NCBI GenBank assembly: GCA_038025085.1
Contig: CM076152.1
Span: forward strand, 38,815,501 to 38,879,500
Source of the DNA: Tetragonia tetragonoides
Lineage: Eukaryota; Streptophyta; Magnoliopsida; Caryophyllales; Aizoaceae
DNA length: 64,000 bases
Direction of reading: 5' to 3'
Under the pieces are notes generated by a model. That model did no database searches and was not told the DNA's origin. It worked only from the letters and a program-made list of their open reading frames with translations. Shown here in pieces: positions 35,774 through 48,000 of the stretch (position 1 is the first letter of the stretch; each line of letters starts with the position of its first letter). Position numbers and translations under genes: made by a program.

Positions 35774-38700
35774 ATGGCACCTCCCACCGAGTCATGGATG
35801 CGGGAATATAATGAAGCATCAAAGCTGGCTGATGAAATAAATGGCTTGGTCTCTGAGGCAAGCACCTTGCCTGCTACAGGACCACAAACACAGCGTCATT
35901 TTTCTGCTACTCGCAGAAAGCTCACCATATTAAAGACTAAACTCGACAGTCTGGAGTTACTTTTAGCAAAGCTCCCAAGCATGCAGCCTATGTAAGCATT
36001 TAACTTTCACCTAGAAAGGTGACACTCGAAATCAATAGTACTCGTATATCTTTAATTTGGATCTTTTGATCTTTCTTCCTTATGGTTTAGAACCTAATTG
36101 TGACTTACCTTGCTATATGTGGTCTACACTATCTGTTCTCTATCTTTGTTGCTCAGATGTCATTTAATAACTTCTTACCCATTGTGTTATAAGAGCTTGT
36201 GCTGATGTTCCTTGTTCTGTTGCAGGACGGCAAAAGAGATAAATAGGCGTAATGACTTGCTTACAAATATGAAATCGAAAGTCAACCAGATGGCAAACAC
36301 TCTCAATTCATACAGTTCTACTTACAGAGAACACTTACTAGGTCCAGATATGAAGTCAGACGATGTAATTAAGAGAGCATCAAACATGGACAACCAGGGA
36401 CTTGTGGGTTTTCAGCGGCAAGTTATGAGAGGTATGCAAAATAGAATCCACTTCTTTCTATTGTTATTTATGCATTTGTCTAGGCGTGTTTTTTCACAAT
36501 TTGTTTTTCCTCATTTGGTTGTTCCGTGAACAGAACAGGATGAGGGCCTTGAGAAATTAGAGGAGACAGTAATTAGTACAAAACATATTGCACTGGCAGT
36601 CAATGAGGAGCTCAACCTTCACACTAGGCTCCTGGTAATGTTTCAGTATGATTCAATTTCTTTGATGGTGAAAATATCATGTTCCTTATTTTCAGATGCA
36701 TATTTTTTGCCAAAAAAAACAAAAAGAAAAAAAAGATATACTTGCCAGTCTACAGGGTGGCGAAATCTTTGCACACTCTCTAAATCTTGATCACCTACTC
36801 TTTCTCCAGGATGGCTTGGATGATCACGTGGAGTCATCAAACTCCCGTTTGCAGGTTATTTTCTTGGCTTTGTGCTGTTAAACTTGATAGCTTATAAAGC
36901 ATATCACATTTTATATCTTCTCAATAGATTACTTTGCAGTTATATCTGGTGCCTAGCTTATACTTTTCATTTACTACCTGAACTGTTGGTTGGAAAGGAG
37001 GAGTAAGGATTCTGAATCTCTGAAAAGAATTAGTGCAGACAGAAAGTTGTTCAGAAATGAGGCTGAGTTTTCAAGGCTATGAACTGCATGTAGTACTCGA
37101 GCATTGACTAATGACTATAACTCAAAGGCAAGATAGAAACAAATTAACTTGGGGAGATTATGAAATAAGAAGTTCAGGGGTATAGACCGTATAGACGTGT
37201 AGTAATATTTCAGGAGACTAAGAAGAAGATAAAAAAATTGGACTTTTGTTGATCGAGGTTTTAAGAGTAGATCATCTTAATTTCCCGCACCATCTCAACC
37301 TACCTCAAAAAAAGCTTAGAATCTTAGATTCTGGGCCTTAGCGTTAGTTGAAACCACCAAGATCCTCTTATGTAAATGCTTTTCTGGTTGTACATGTATT
37401 CAAAACTTTTATTTTGTTCTTTATGACTTGTGAGGTTGTTTCAGTATACTCGAAAACTTGATAACATTAGGAATGGAGGTGTATCATATTTTCCGAAGCT
37501 GTATTTTTGTACCTTCGAGTTCTGTAATTATATTATCTGAATATTTGAATTAGTGATTGCAGTATGCCATAAGGAATGTCTGTATAATGTGTCTTAGATA
37601 AATGCGCGTAGGTCTGTTGTCTGAATTTCTCTCCTCTTAAAAATCCAGAATGGGTGGGAGGCGGGGGAGGGATTTTATCATCTCGAAAATCTGAGTTTTA
37701 CACTGTCAACCAGTCAGTTATAACTTATTTGCAACAAATTTGCAGATTTGTTGTAAGAGTTAAGCAAGATTGTAGATTGAGTGTATGTGAGGGGTTTTGC
37801 GGTGGTTGGGAATTGAAAAGAGATGGGGAAGAATGAAAATAGTCACTCTGATGGTGTTTAGATTTGATGAAGCGGTGATAGCTGATTTATATAATAACCG
37901 GGATGCTATGAATCTGTTTCCTGGGTAAACTTGCTGTTCTGGTGAGTAGAGGGAATGTGTTGTCATGTTGAGAGAGAATGAAAGAAGAGGGAGTATTTTT
38001 TTTTTTTTTTTTTGGGGGGGGGGGGGCGGAGGGTAGTTTATCAGTTTGGCTAAAAGATTGTTCCTAGAGGCGAGATCTGTGTACTTGCAAATCTACTTTG
38101 CAAGAATACTAGTATCAACATTGGATGGCAACTGGTAAGTAATCAGATTTAGATTTGAAGGGGTGGTTCTTCCATTCTATTATATTATTTGTTTGGCTCA
38201 TCTCAGGTCTAGTCCTCTCCCCCCTCCCCTGAGAAGTGAGTAGTGACTGTCCTGTCAGGATAAGGTTGTTGCGTCTTGACCTCCCTAGACCTCACTTGCG
38301 ACTGGACTCATATTGGGCGTTGTTATAGTTGTTGAATTAGTTAATCTTAAGCTTCCTTTATGTGTTTGTTACCTTGGGAATTCTTGGATGATTTACAAGT
38401 GAATGAACTGTTAGTGATACATGAGAGAAAAAGTAGGTGCTGACCTAAATTGAACTGAACTCACTTGAAGTGGAAACTGACCAGGGAAGGTGAGAAGACA
38501 TACACTGATCTTTGATGATGCTAACTCATTTTGATAGGACGCGACTTTTGAGACATTTATTTTGTAGTGAATAATCATTTCAAGGTTTCATGTAGCTTGG
38601 TCTTGTACATCATTGAATGATAGTTGAAGCACTATTTTTCTTAAGTTTTCCTTCTTTTTCTTTCGTTTGCTTTATTTTGTTTTGTTTTGGTACTAACCCA

Positions 38701-38847
38701 TTCTAATGGAACTTGGTGCAGCGTATTCAAAAAAGACTGGCCATTCTCAATAAACGCACCAAAGGAGGTTGCTCTTGCTTGTGTCTGCTGGTTATCTTGA
38801 TTGTTGTTCTCATTGTCGCTGTGTTGGCACTGGTCAAATATTTGTAG
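35774..38847 (+). CDS. SYP51: Qc-SNARE of the SYP51/SYP52 type
   Basis: Exons 35774-35991, 36226-36431, 36534-36634, 36810-36854 and 38722-38847 give 231 residues plus TAG, equal to the usual length of about 232. MAPPTESWMREYNEASKLAD and RRKLTILKTKLDSL are the N-terminal helical region; NRRNDLLTNMKSKVNQMAN and LLGPDMKSDD are family landmarks. The SNARE motif runs about residues 141-195 (QDEGLEKLEETV, STKHIALAVNEEL, DDHVESSNSRL), then GGCSCLCLL and a C-terminal membrane anchor. SYP5 proteins pair with VTI1, SYP2-type syntaxins and R-SNAREs in fusion at the prevacuolar compartment and vacuole. An oddity: the expected central-layer Gln is His at residue 171 (CAC, 36620-36622). SYP51 and SYP52 are close paralogues, so the symbol is the family, not proven orthology. 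Confidence 0.95.
37996..38026. repeat. T18-G13 homopolymer junction in SNARE intron 4
   Basis: Eighteen T are followed directly by thirteen G, then CGGAGGG. It is inside the 1.87-kb intron 36855-38721. G13 could form quadruplex-like structures or slip in replication. Confidence 0.9.
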
Positions 38848-39910
38848 GACAAAATTTGGTAAGCTAATATTTCTTTCTTGAGTGCGAGAGATAGAAAATC
38901 TTTATTTTCTTCTGAGATCAGCCAGTTGTATTGGGAGAAGAATAAAAGAAAGGAAATCCTCTTGGACACCCATGTTATCTAAAAAAAAAAAGAAAAGAAT
39001 AAAAGAAAAGAAATCCTAAAACTCTCAAAAATAAAACAGAGGGGAATAAAAACCTCAACTTGAAGACCTTTATTGCCTTCAATGGCGATGTCAGGGTGGA
39101 GGAGTTGGATTGTTGGAAGCATGGGGAGAGAGGACTGAGGAGTGAATACTGACCAGTGAAATGAGGGAGGGCATGAGGTGGGGTTTTGGGGGCTCACGGA
39201 AATCGTCAATAGTAATAAGCAAATGACTTGTGATTATGGAATCGAGGATTGGTAGCTACTAGCTAGCTTCCAGAAAGCTATAAGCTACTTCAAGTAGCTT
39301 TTCGTAATCTGGCTCTCAAAAGCTATAATCTACCCCATTTCTTGCATGCCAAACACCTCCATCTTTTTAGTAGATTATTGGTAGCTTTTGAAAGTTATAA
39401 GCTAGCTTTGAGTGCATACCAAAACTTTAAGAGCTTTGGTTTCCCGAGCTTTGTTCACTTGGATGTTTATGCACTTGCAAAGTCATTGGTGATCTATGTG
39501 TCAATTTCAGACCACTCCTTTGATGTTTGGGTTAATTGGTTCTGGAATTTATCTTGCTTCCTGATTTTGTCTGAATTGTTGTTATTTTCTTTCTTTTATT
39601 TTTTTGCCTTGTGATGCCCTTCTCCTCACCTTTCGACAGGAATTTTCTTTGTGGCATCGCCATGATGCCCGTGACGGTTTTACCGATAATTTGCTCTGTT
39701 CCATTACAGGTCTTGATGTTGGATCAAATTCCAGTCAGAATTCTCACTGTAAGTGTAGATATTGGGGACTGCTAGTGAAGTGATATTCGCGGTTCCAGTG
39801 TACTGTTTGACCTGGTTTTGAAGTGATGGTGGATTCGTCAAACTTGGATGGCCCTCTATAAATATTGTGTATAATGCCTTATATCTATGGATAATTATGC
39901 TTTTAATGTT
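38848..39910 (+). other. Probable 3' UTR of the SNARE gene with an intron
   Basis: The stop is followed by a donor-like TTTG|GTAAGCT near 38857 and an acceptor TTACAG at 39708. An exon from 39709 to roughly 39910 would then end the transcript. This is inferred from splice-like signals only. Confidence 0.35.
38961..38995 (+). mobile_element. 35-bp, 5'-truncated SINE tail with 22-bp target duplication
   Basis: CTTGGACACCCATGTTATCT plus an A-rich tail matches the 3' end of the SINE at 23871-24045. It is flanked by 38939-38960 and 38996-39017, 22-bp direct repeats with one mismatch. Only the 3' terminus was copied. Confidence 0.8.
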
Positions 39911-41090
39911 GACAAGTTCGGGGTTTAAATGCCTGTTTAAATCACGTAAATGACCATCATATGTGGAACTGCCTGCTTTTGGCCAGGAAATTGACAAAAA
40001 TGGCTTCAAAGATGGTCTGCTGCAACATGAGAGTTGTATTGCCAAAACTTCAGCAGATTGTCAAGTATAAAACTCGATTAATTGAGTTGTATCCTGTTGG
40101 TGCCAAAGTCATCTTTGACAAGGAATGTGTATCATCCCGCAAACTCCCCTGCAAAGAAGCAAGACTTCGACAAGTTACATACAATTGAGTTACATATAAA
40201 ACTCATTTAATTCATTCATTTAATATCAGATTTCGAATAATAGCTATTCTGAATAGAAGTTTAAAGGTAAGGAACCAAGATAATTTGACATTCATTAGAC
40301 AACTATATCAATAATTCGATATAGTATTCAATAGTACGTGCCTACACAAAATTGAACAAATCTGAATTTTTCAATTCGTAGATTTATCCATTAGAAAATT
40401 ATAATTAAGACTAGAATAGACTATTTCTCAGTATTTGTGAAATTTATAGATTTGATTCTCACGACTCGTAATTTGGGATTCATATTTTCCCTGCAAATTT
40501 AAAAGACAAAAACTTTGGAAAATACAATTAAAATGTGGTATTTTATGTTTAATCCACACGAAATACATTATGAGGATATTGCGAACATATGTTAAGGTCT
40601 ATAATGAAGTACTAAAATTTTATTTCTTTTTTTATTTAAAATTTTCTACTGTAGTTTGTGGATGCTAAAGATAGAATTTCAGACAACATCTGAGACAAAA
40701 AAAAAAGAAGAATAAGACATACGTGATTTTTTTTTATGTTTTTTGGCCTGCTCATGGAGTCATGGGGAACAAAATGCAATCATATGTTCACAGCGTTGGG
40801 TATACAATATAGACAACATTAAACAACCCAATTTAATTAATTAAATATTAAATTGGATCAGATTTTTAATTTGAAACGCGGATTTTGCTTATAATTTGAA
40901 ACCGGTATACCCAGTTGGATTTAAGTGCAAGTATGAAGTACCCAAAAATTGGATCTTCCTAGCCTCCTCATTCACACAAACCACCTTTCCCCTTTTATTA
41001 TTTTTTTAAAATTTTTTTGAAGCCTTGATTACTTTCCCAAATGGTGTTTAAACAAAAGAAAAAAGAAAAAGAAAAAATTAACAGGTGGGG
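39911..41090. other. Intergenic, AT-rich, no gene seen
   Basis: Short frames only. The end of this stretch leads into the exportin promoter. Confidence 0.6.
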
Positions 41091-41101
41091 AGGTTGAAAG
41101 T

Positions 41102-41232
41102 CACGTGTAGCACCTTTTTCTTACCAAAAATAAATACTGAACTAAAAAAAATACTGCATATATATAAGCAATCAGTGGGGTCTTGCAGACCTTTAAATCG
41201 CCGTCTCTCTCTCTCTCTCTCTCTCTCTCTCC
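41102..41232 (+). promoter_or_regulatory. Core promoter of the exportin-7 gene (inferred)
   Basis: A G-box CACGTG lies at 41102-41107 and a TATA box TATATATAAG ends near 41168. A pyrimidine (CT)n tract at about 41204-41232 probably belongs to the leader. Transcription would start near 41195. The leader then needs an intron to reach the coding exon: donor candidates are at 41359 and 41384, and the acceptor TTGCAG ends at 43800. Confidence 0.55.
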
Positions 41233-41480
41233 CAATTTCGTCACCCTCTCTCTCTCTGCTCTCTATATATACTCCGACTACTCAACTAGGTTTGTCCTTT
41301 CTCTCTCTTCTTTCTCTCTCTATATATCTCTGTTTCCGTTAAAACTTTTGCGCTGCTGGTAAATCTACTCAGAAACTCAATTTGTAAGATCAATCGTCTT
41401 TTGCTTTTCATTTTCTTCATTTTTCTCAAATTTCATTTATTTGCTGGAAAATTCGAGACTAAACGGTTTCATTTTCCGAT

Positions 41481-42925
41481 GGGATTTGTGCTGGTTTTGT
41501 AAATGAACAACTTACTTAAATTCAAATCAGGCATTTGTGAATTGGAACATTTGCATTGGTGTAAAAACACTATGGAAAATTAGTTTTGTAAGATGATTTT
41601 TTTTTTTTCAGTTACTTGAATTTTTGAAAAGGAATTATAATTTGGATTGGTGTTTAACTCTTAAAGAAAATTAGTTGAGTGATTGGATGAATTTTAGCAT
41701 TTGTTATGCTTGTTATGTTGTTGATAACCGTTAATGGGAGAAAATGTGATTTCTGAGATTGGATTTTGTGCTGGTACTGTAAGATAAGGAAGTTACTTAA
41801 ATGTGAATAAAACATTTGTGGAATGAATAAAGTTTTTAGATGAAATTGAAAATTTGCATTGGTGTAAAACACTAAGGAAAATTAGTTTTGTAAGATGAAT
41901 TTTAGCATTTTGGTATGCTTGTTATGTCATTGATTGTTAATGGGAGAAAATGTGAGTTTGTGCTGGTACTGTAAATAAATAACTTACTTAGATGTGAATT
42001 AGGCAATTTTCAGTAACTAGATTTTTAAACTTATAATTTTGGATGGGTGTACTCTGAAAGAAATTTAGTTGTGTGATTGGATGAATTTTTGCATTTGGTA
42101 TGCTTGTTGTGTCATTGATAACATTAATGGGAGTAATTTCTGAGATTGGATTTGTGTTGGTATTGTAAAAATTTAACTTACTTAGACGCGAATCAGATAT
42201 CTTTCAGTGACTAGAACTGTAAAATGAAAATTTGGATTGGTTTAAAACACTAGTGAAAATATGTAATTGGATGAATCTTTGCATTTATGCTTGCTGTGTC
42301 ATTGATAAAATTAATGGGAGAATGTGTAAGTTTGGGTTTATGTTGATACTGTAAAAGAAGAACTTGCTTTAATGCGAATCAGACAATAAAACTTCAAAAT
42401 GAAAATTTGGATTTGTGTGAAACACCAGAGAAAATAAGTTATTATGTAATTGGAAGAATCTGAGCATTTGGTATGTTTGCTACATTGTTATGTCATTGAT
42501 AACATTAATGGAAGAATGTGGAGAATTTTGGATTTGTGTTGGTACTTTAAAAATGCGTGTCAGAAAAGTTAAATGACTAGAATTTTAAAATGAAAATGAA
42601 AATGAAAATGAAAAATTGGATTGGTGTCAAACACTAAATAAATTTGGTGTCCTAATTAGCTGAATTTCAGCCTTTGGTATGCTTGTTAGGTTGTTGATGA
42701 CATTAATGGGAGAATTTGTGAGTTTGGATTTGTGTTGATTCTATAAAAGAAGAACTTACATAAATAGGAATCAGTCATCTTTCAGTGACTAGAATTTTTA
42801 AATGAAAATTTGGATTGGTGTAAAGCACTAAAGAAAATTGGTGGTGTAATTTGCAGAATTTGTGCATTTGGTATGCTTGTTATGTCATTGATTAAAAGTA
42901 ATGGTAGAGCTCATGAATGTGAGTG
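41481..42925. repeat. Degenerate tandem repeat (~200 bp x ~7) in the exportin leader intron
   Basis: Units begin near 41691, 41898, 42082, 42272, 42454, 42661 and 42856, with a diverged copy from 41481. Each carries GCATTTGGTATGCTTGTTATG, ATTGATAACATTAATGGGAG, GGATTTGTGTTGGTACTGTAAA, AACTTACTTA and AAAATTTGGATTGGTGTAAA with mutations. Differing indels show the array is old. Confidence 0.9.
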
Positions 42926-43896
42926 GTGTTGATGATTTGAATTTTCATCAAAGAGGAATGAGGAGTTCTAATGTTCTATGACAGTGTTTATGGTTATTGC
43001 AAGTTTGTTTTCTCCTTACTATTACTTGAACTGGGTCATGTGTCGTGTGAATTGTATGAAGCGATCCAAACATGAGGGTGAGCTTAAGTTGATCAAAGTT
43101 TGAATAAGTTGTTATGAATTATTAATGGATGAGTTCTGAATAATTTGGCTCATTAGGCAGTCTATGATGTGTCAAAGACTATGTTGCCCCCATATGCAGT
43201 TGTGTGAATGTGAATTAGAATTTTGATGGATTGCTTTCCTTGTTGAAATAGGTGTGGAGGAAAGGTTTTTTTTTTGTTTGTTTGTTTTGTTTTGCTTCCG
43301 AGCTCAAGTACTTTGTTGATTTTATGTTCTTTGTTTTGATACCATGTATTTCAATTGTTTATCTATCTGCGTTGAATCGTTCAAATCTGTCCGTTTGACA
43401 ATCGTAACTGCACTGATGCTTACATAGTCCATGAAATTTTGTTTCAGGTGCGCTGCTGCTCTTAGTTTAGACCAAAGCTTTACTGCTCAGATTTGCCTGA
43501 CGGCAGTTCGATAGCCATTTTGTTTTGAGTTGTAATATTTTTTTTCAGCATATCTGTAACATCAAATTTTGTCATTGACCATATTCTTTCATGTATATAC
43601 ATATATTTTATCTCTTTTTTTATGAGTGAACATATATTTTATCTCTAAACAAGCAAAGTCAATTCCATGTGTATGCATTTACATAAATTTCTAAACTTGT
43701 TGTTTGATATTTCTGGCATCTGTGTACCTTAGCAATTGTTGCCTTTCAAACTTGATTTGGTATCTAGACACTCTTTTGCATTTTGTGCGACATTTGCAGA
43801 TTTGATTCAGCTATATTCGGGAAACAAGGGATATTTGAAAATCTACCCGCTGGGTACTTTATCCTTTGAATAGCGGATTCTTGCTACATCACCTAC

Positions 43897-44966
43897 ATGG
43901 AAAATTTGGCACAACTGGAAGCATTGTGTGAGAAACTATACAAATCACAAGACTCTGCTGAGCGAGCTTATGCGGAGAACGCTCTGAAATGCTTCTCCCA
44001 GGATACCAACTGCATTCCACAGTGTGAATACATACTTGAGAATGCAAGAAGTCCCTATGCGCTGTTAATGTCTAGTTCAAGCTTGATGAAACACGTGACA
44101 GAAAATAAACTTCCCTTGCAGCTGCGACTACAAATTCGTAATTTTCCTGTTTTCCATTAATTTCCATGATTCGATATTATTATCCATCGACTGTCGAATA
44201 TGTTGGTACTTGGTACCATTAAATTTCAACACCATTTGTTTTAATGGCTTGAGTCCTATTCCTAATATCCTTTTATGACTCTAACTGTTATTGTACGAAA
44301 GTTCTACACCTAGTCAAGTCGTAGAAAGCTGACTGAACCCCCTTAGTGGTGTTGGCTAAAATCATTCTCTGCCGCCTGATAAAAGTTCTATGCTATATAC
44401 CACTTTGACATATTCCTCCTTATTGGTTTTTGATGATTGTAAGGCCACTAGGTCATGTATATAACTCTGAATTCTCTGAAATATCGATAATTCTTCTCAA
44501 TGAAGAGGAACAAGTCTCCCACCCCACCCTTCTTGTCTGAAGTAATTGGCCACGTTAAATTGTTGGTCCGTCATATAAGTCTGTGATTCCAAATGTTGTC
44601 ATTCAACCATGGTTGCATTTGACATACTGTTATGATTTGGAGAGGATGCCATAAGCATGTGTTTTCTGAGCACCTAGTTTACTCCACTAAATGGAAACAA
44701 TACGCTGGCTATTCCACTTTCACATCATTTTTCTATCATGTTGCTATTCATGCTTTCAGATATGCGTATTTCTAATTTGACATGTGTGACCTAAATCTGA
44801 AGGCAACCAGGTCATGAACTATCTAGCTGCCAGAGGCAACGACTTGGAGCACTTTGTGATCAGTTCATTAATTCAACTTCTTTGTCGATTGACGAAATTT
44901 GGCTGGTTTGATGATGATATGTTCAGGGAGCTGGTCAAAGACTCTATGGATTTCTTTAATCAGGTT

Positions 44967-45063
<97 letters not shown>

Positions 45064-48000
45064 CCTCTTTTGGACACTTTTTTTTGTCTCTCCTTATTTT
45101 AATGTTGTATTGCACTGTGTGTGAGAAAGCTGATAATATTTGAACCTGTATTCTTAAGTTACTAGTGTGGCAAGTGAACTTGCAAACTAGATATCTGCCT
45201 TTCCTTTTCTTTTCTATTTTGTTTTCAAATGTTGGATAGGTAAAAAAATTTCATGTCAAGATGGAGAGAGAACTGTAAAGAAGGTAACCTTGTAATTAAG
45301 ATCCCTCTGGCTAAAATGAGGGAAACCTTGCTAATTATAAAAAAGTTGCCTAATGCAAGTTGTATCTCTTTTCCCCTAGCCTGAATTGTGGTTTGAAAAA
45401 TGTTTTTTTTTTCTTTGTCCTTATTACTAGTGACCTCCAATGGCTTTATGCGGTCTCGAACTAGTGACCTTGCCATATACATCGTCTAATTGCAGTTGAA
45501 GTATTTATCGTTCTGCCTACCCTCATAATGCTGTAGTTGTTTAGTTGACTTGTCTATGCTAAATTTGTGTAGAAGGGACCTCAACATTATGCAATTGGTT
45601 TGAAGATATTGAATCAGCTTGTGAGTGAGATGAATCAGGTATGCATCTTCTGACGGGATAGCAAAATGTTCAGTTGTATATAGGACACATTGTTGTCTGG
45701 ATCAAACTTAAAAGCATTGTAATGTATAGGAAAATTTCCTTTTAGTGCCCTGTTTCCGTTCTTCATGCTTTGCAGTTAATAGCAATTATTAGAGATTTTG
45801 TTGTCTTTGTTGATTTAGCCTGATTGGGAGGTATAACTATAGATTATATGAGAACAACTGTCATTTTTTTGACGACACATGAAGTACTTCAGAATTGATA
45901 TCAGAACTTCTATTGAATGAATATCTTCAAGTGGATCTTGTGGGAAGGGACTGTTCATGATCAGCTCCTCTTTTCTTTTCTTTTGGGGTCTGAATTGGCA
46001 TAATGGCAATTGAATTATTCATAGAAAGACAAGTTATTGTCTAATGAGTCATGCTAACCTCATCAATATATTGGCCATAAATACCACAGAAAAGGGGGGA
46101 AATGCAGGGGAAAACTATAGTATGTTCTTTTTGGTTTGTTACTACTCAGCTTAAAAATAGGAAATAATCTTTAGCATCTAGGTGGGTCCATGGGTGCTAT
46201 GTAGTATCATAGATGTAGACTGTACATAACATTGTATTCTTATAATAAAATCTCAGTTTCTCTAAACTAAACTCCCAGTTTTGTGCTGTTCAGGTTTACC
46301 TATTCCTATTCCACGTGGTGTTCTTGTGACTAAGAGGGATCACAGTACTCTCTTTATGTGATTGAATTCTCTAAACAGGAAGCCTAAGAAAAGCAAGTAA
46401 TTGTAGGGATTAGCCTTGGTGGAAAAGTATGACTTCATAGGGTGCACTTAATACTTGTGAAAATAGGGAAAACATATACCAGATTCTGCATTTAGCTAAC
46501 TGTTAGGATACACAAGTTTTGCAAACCAAAACCATTAGTGAGTAGTCTGTAGTGCTTCATTCATTTTAGACAGGAGGAGTGGAAATATTTAATACAAGTG
46601 TTCTCTTTGCTACAATATTGGAATTATTGAGAGCTGTGAGTAAATGTTCCTTGTATCTCCCTGAAAGAACATATTCTCTTTTACAAGTCCTGTTTAGAGT
46701 AAGTTAATTATTCAGCATAAGTCAATGAAGCTAGATTGTGATTGAAGTGGATTGTATTTCTTCAAAAATAAGCTTTCTTTCCTATAAATCGCCTCTCCCT
46801 TCCAGTAACAATGTGTGCATTTATCAAGTGTAACTTCTCAACTTAAATGATAACTCCAAGAGTCCAGTAAGTTTTGTTAGCTTAATCCACTACTAGCATC
46901 CGTTGTCCCAATCTTGTGCGGCTAGTTTGGGCAATATGAGGAATGGAGAGCTAGGTTGCAAAAACTTGGGCACATGTGCACAAACACGGGGTTGCGCCAT
47001 CTACAGAGGGTGAATATCCTAATATGTGTCAGATCATGACATACTTGTCCAACCATGTAATGGATTTGGAACTCGACACCTGGCCAGAGTGTCCATGCTT
47101 CTTGAGGAGTTGCTCCTGGAACTGGCACTTGTTATCTTCAGTCACATCACGTGGTACTCTACTTAGGCTCCGTTTGGTTGGGGTGAGAACAATTTTCCTA
47201 TTTTCCGTTGTTTGGTTTACCAAAAGAAGGAAAATGGTTTCCACGGGGAAAAGCATTTTCACCTATATAGGTGAGAAGGTTTTGCTTTCAAAAAGAAGAG
47301 GAAATGGTTTTCCGTTTGTGGGACACTACATACCGAAGCATAATAGTGGACCAACTCGTCGAGTCGCGTCGTCGGGATCTCTCAGGGCATAAAATCAGAC
47401 TTGCACCCGACTTGAGTGGGCCTCGGACCAAGCTTTGGAACGCTGTCTCAATATTGCTTTTTTTCCTCAAATCAGTATTATTTTTTATTTCGAAATGCAC
47501 TTGAGGTGATTTTCTTTAAATCCACCTAACTTTTCGAGGTCTATGCAACTATTTTAGCAGATTTTATTTTGTTTTTACTTTTAAAACTTAAACTTAAAAT
47601 GATAGGAATAATTGTTTTCTGTTGTAACTAAACAAACTGAAAATGTAACGAAAATGCATTTTTCACTGAAAATGACAGTTGAAAATACTTTTCAGTTGAA
47701 AATGGCTTCCCCCTGAACCAAACAATATCGTAGGAAATATACTTGTTCAGAAGCCCTTCCAAGTTCCTACTTTAGGTGGCTATTTTCTACCTTTTATGGC
47801 CTTTTTCTTTGTTATTTGCTACCCCTTGCCTTGCCTGTTCCCTATCGTAATATGACCTTGATGAAGTAAGGAAACTATCTTAAGTGAATGGCACATGAGC
47901 GGTATTTTGGTCAATACACGTAGCAACTTACAAAAAAAAAAGTTAACAACCTGTAGATGTTTCAATCACCTTATTTGGTATCCAGCCGAAGGTAGCAAAT

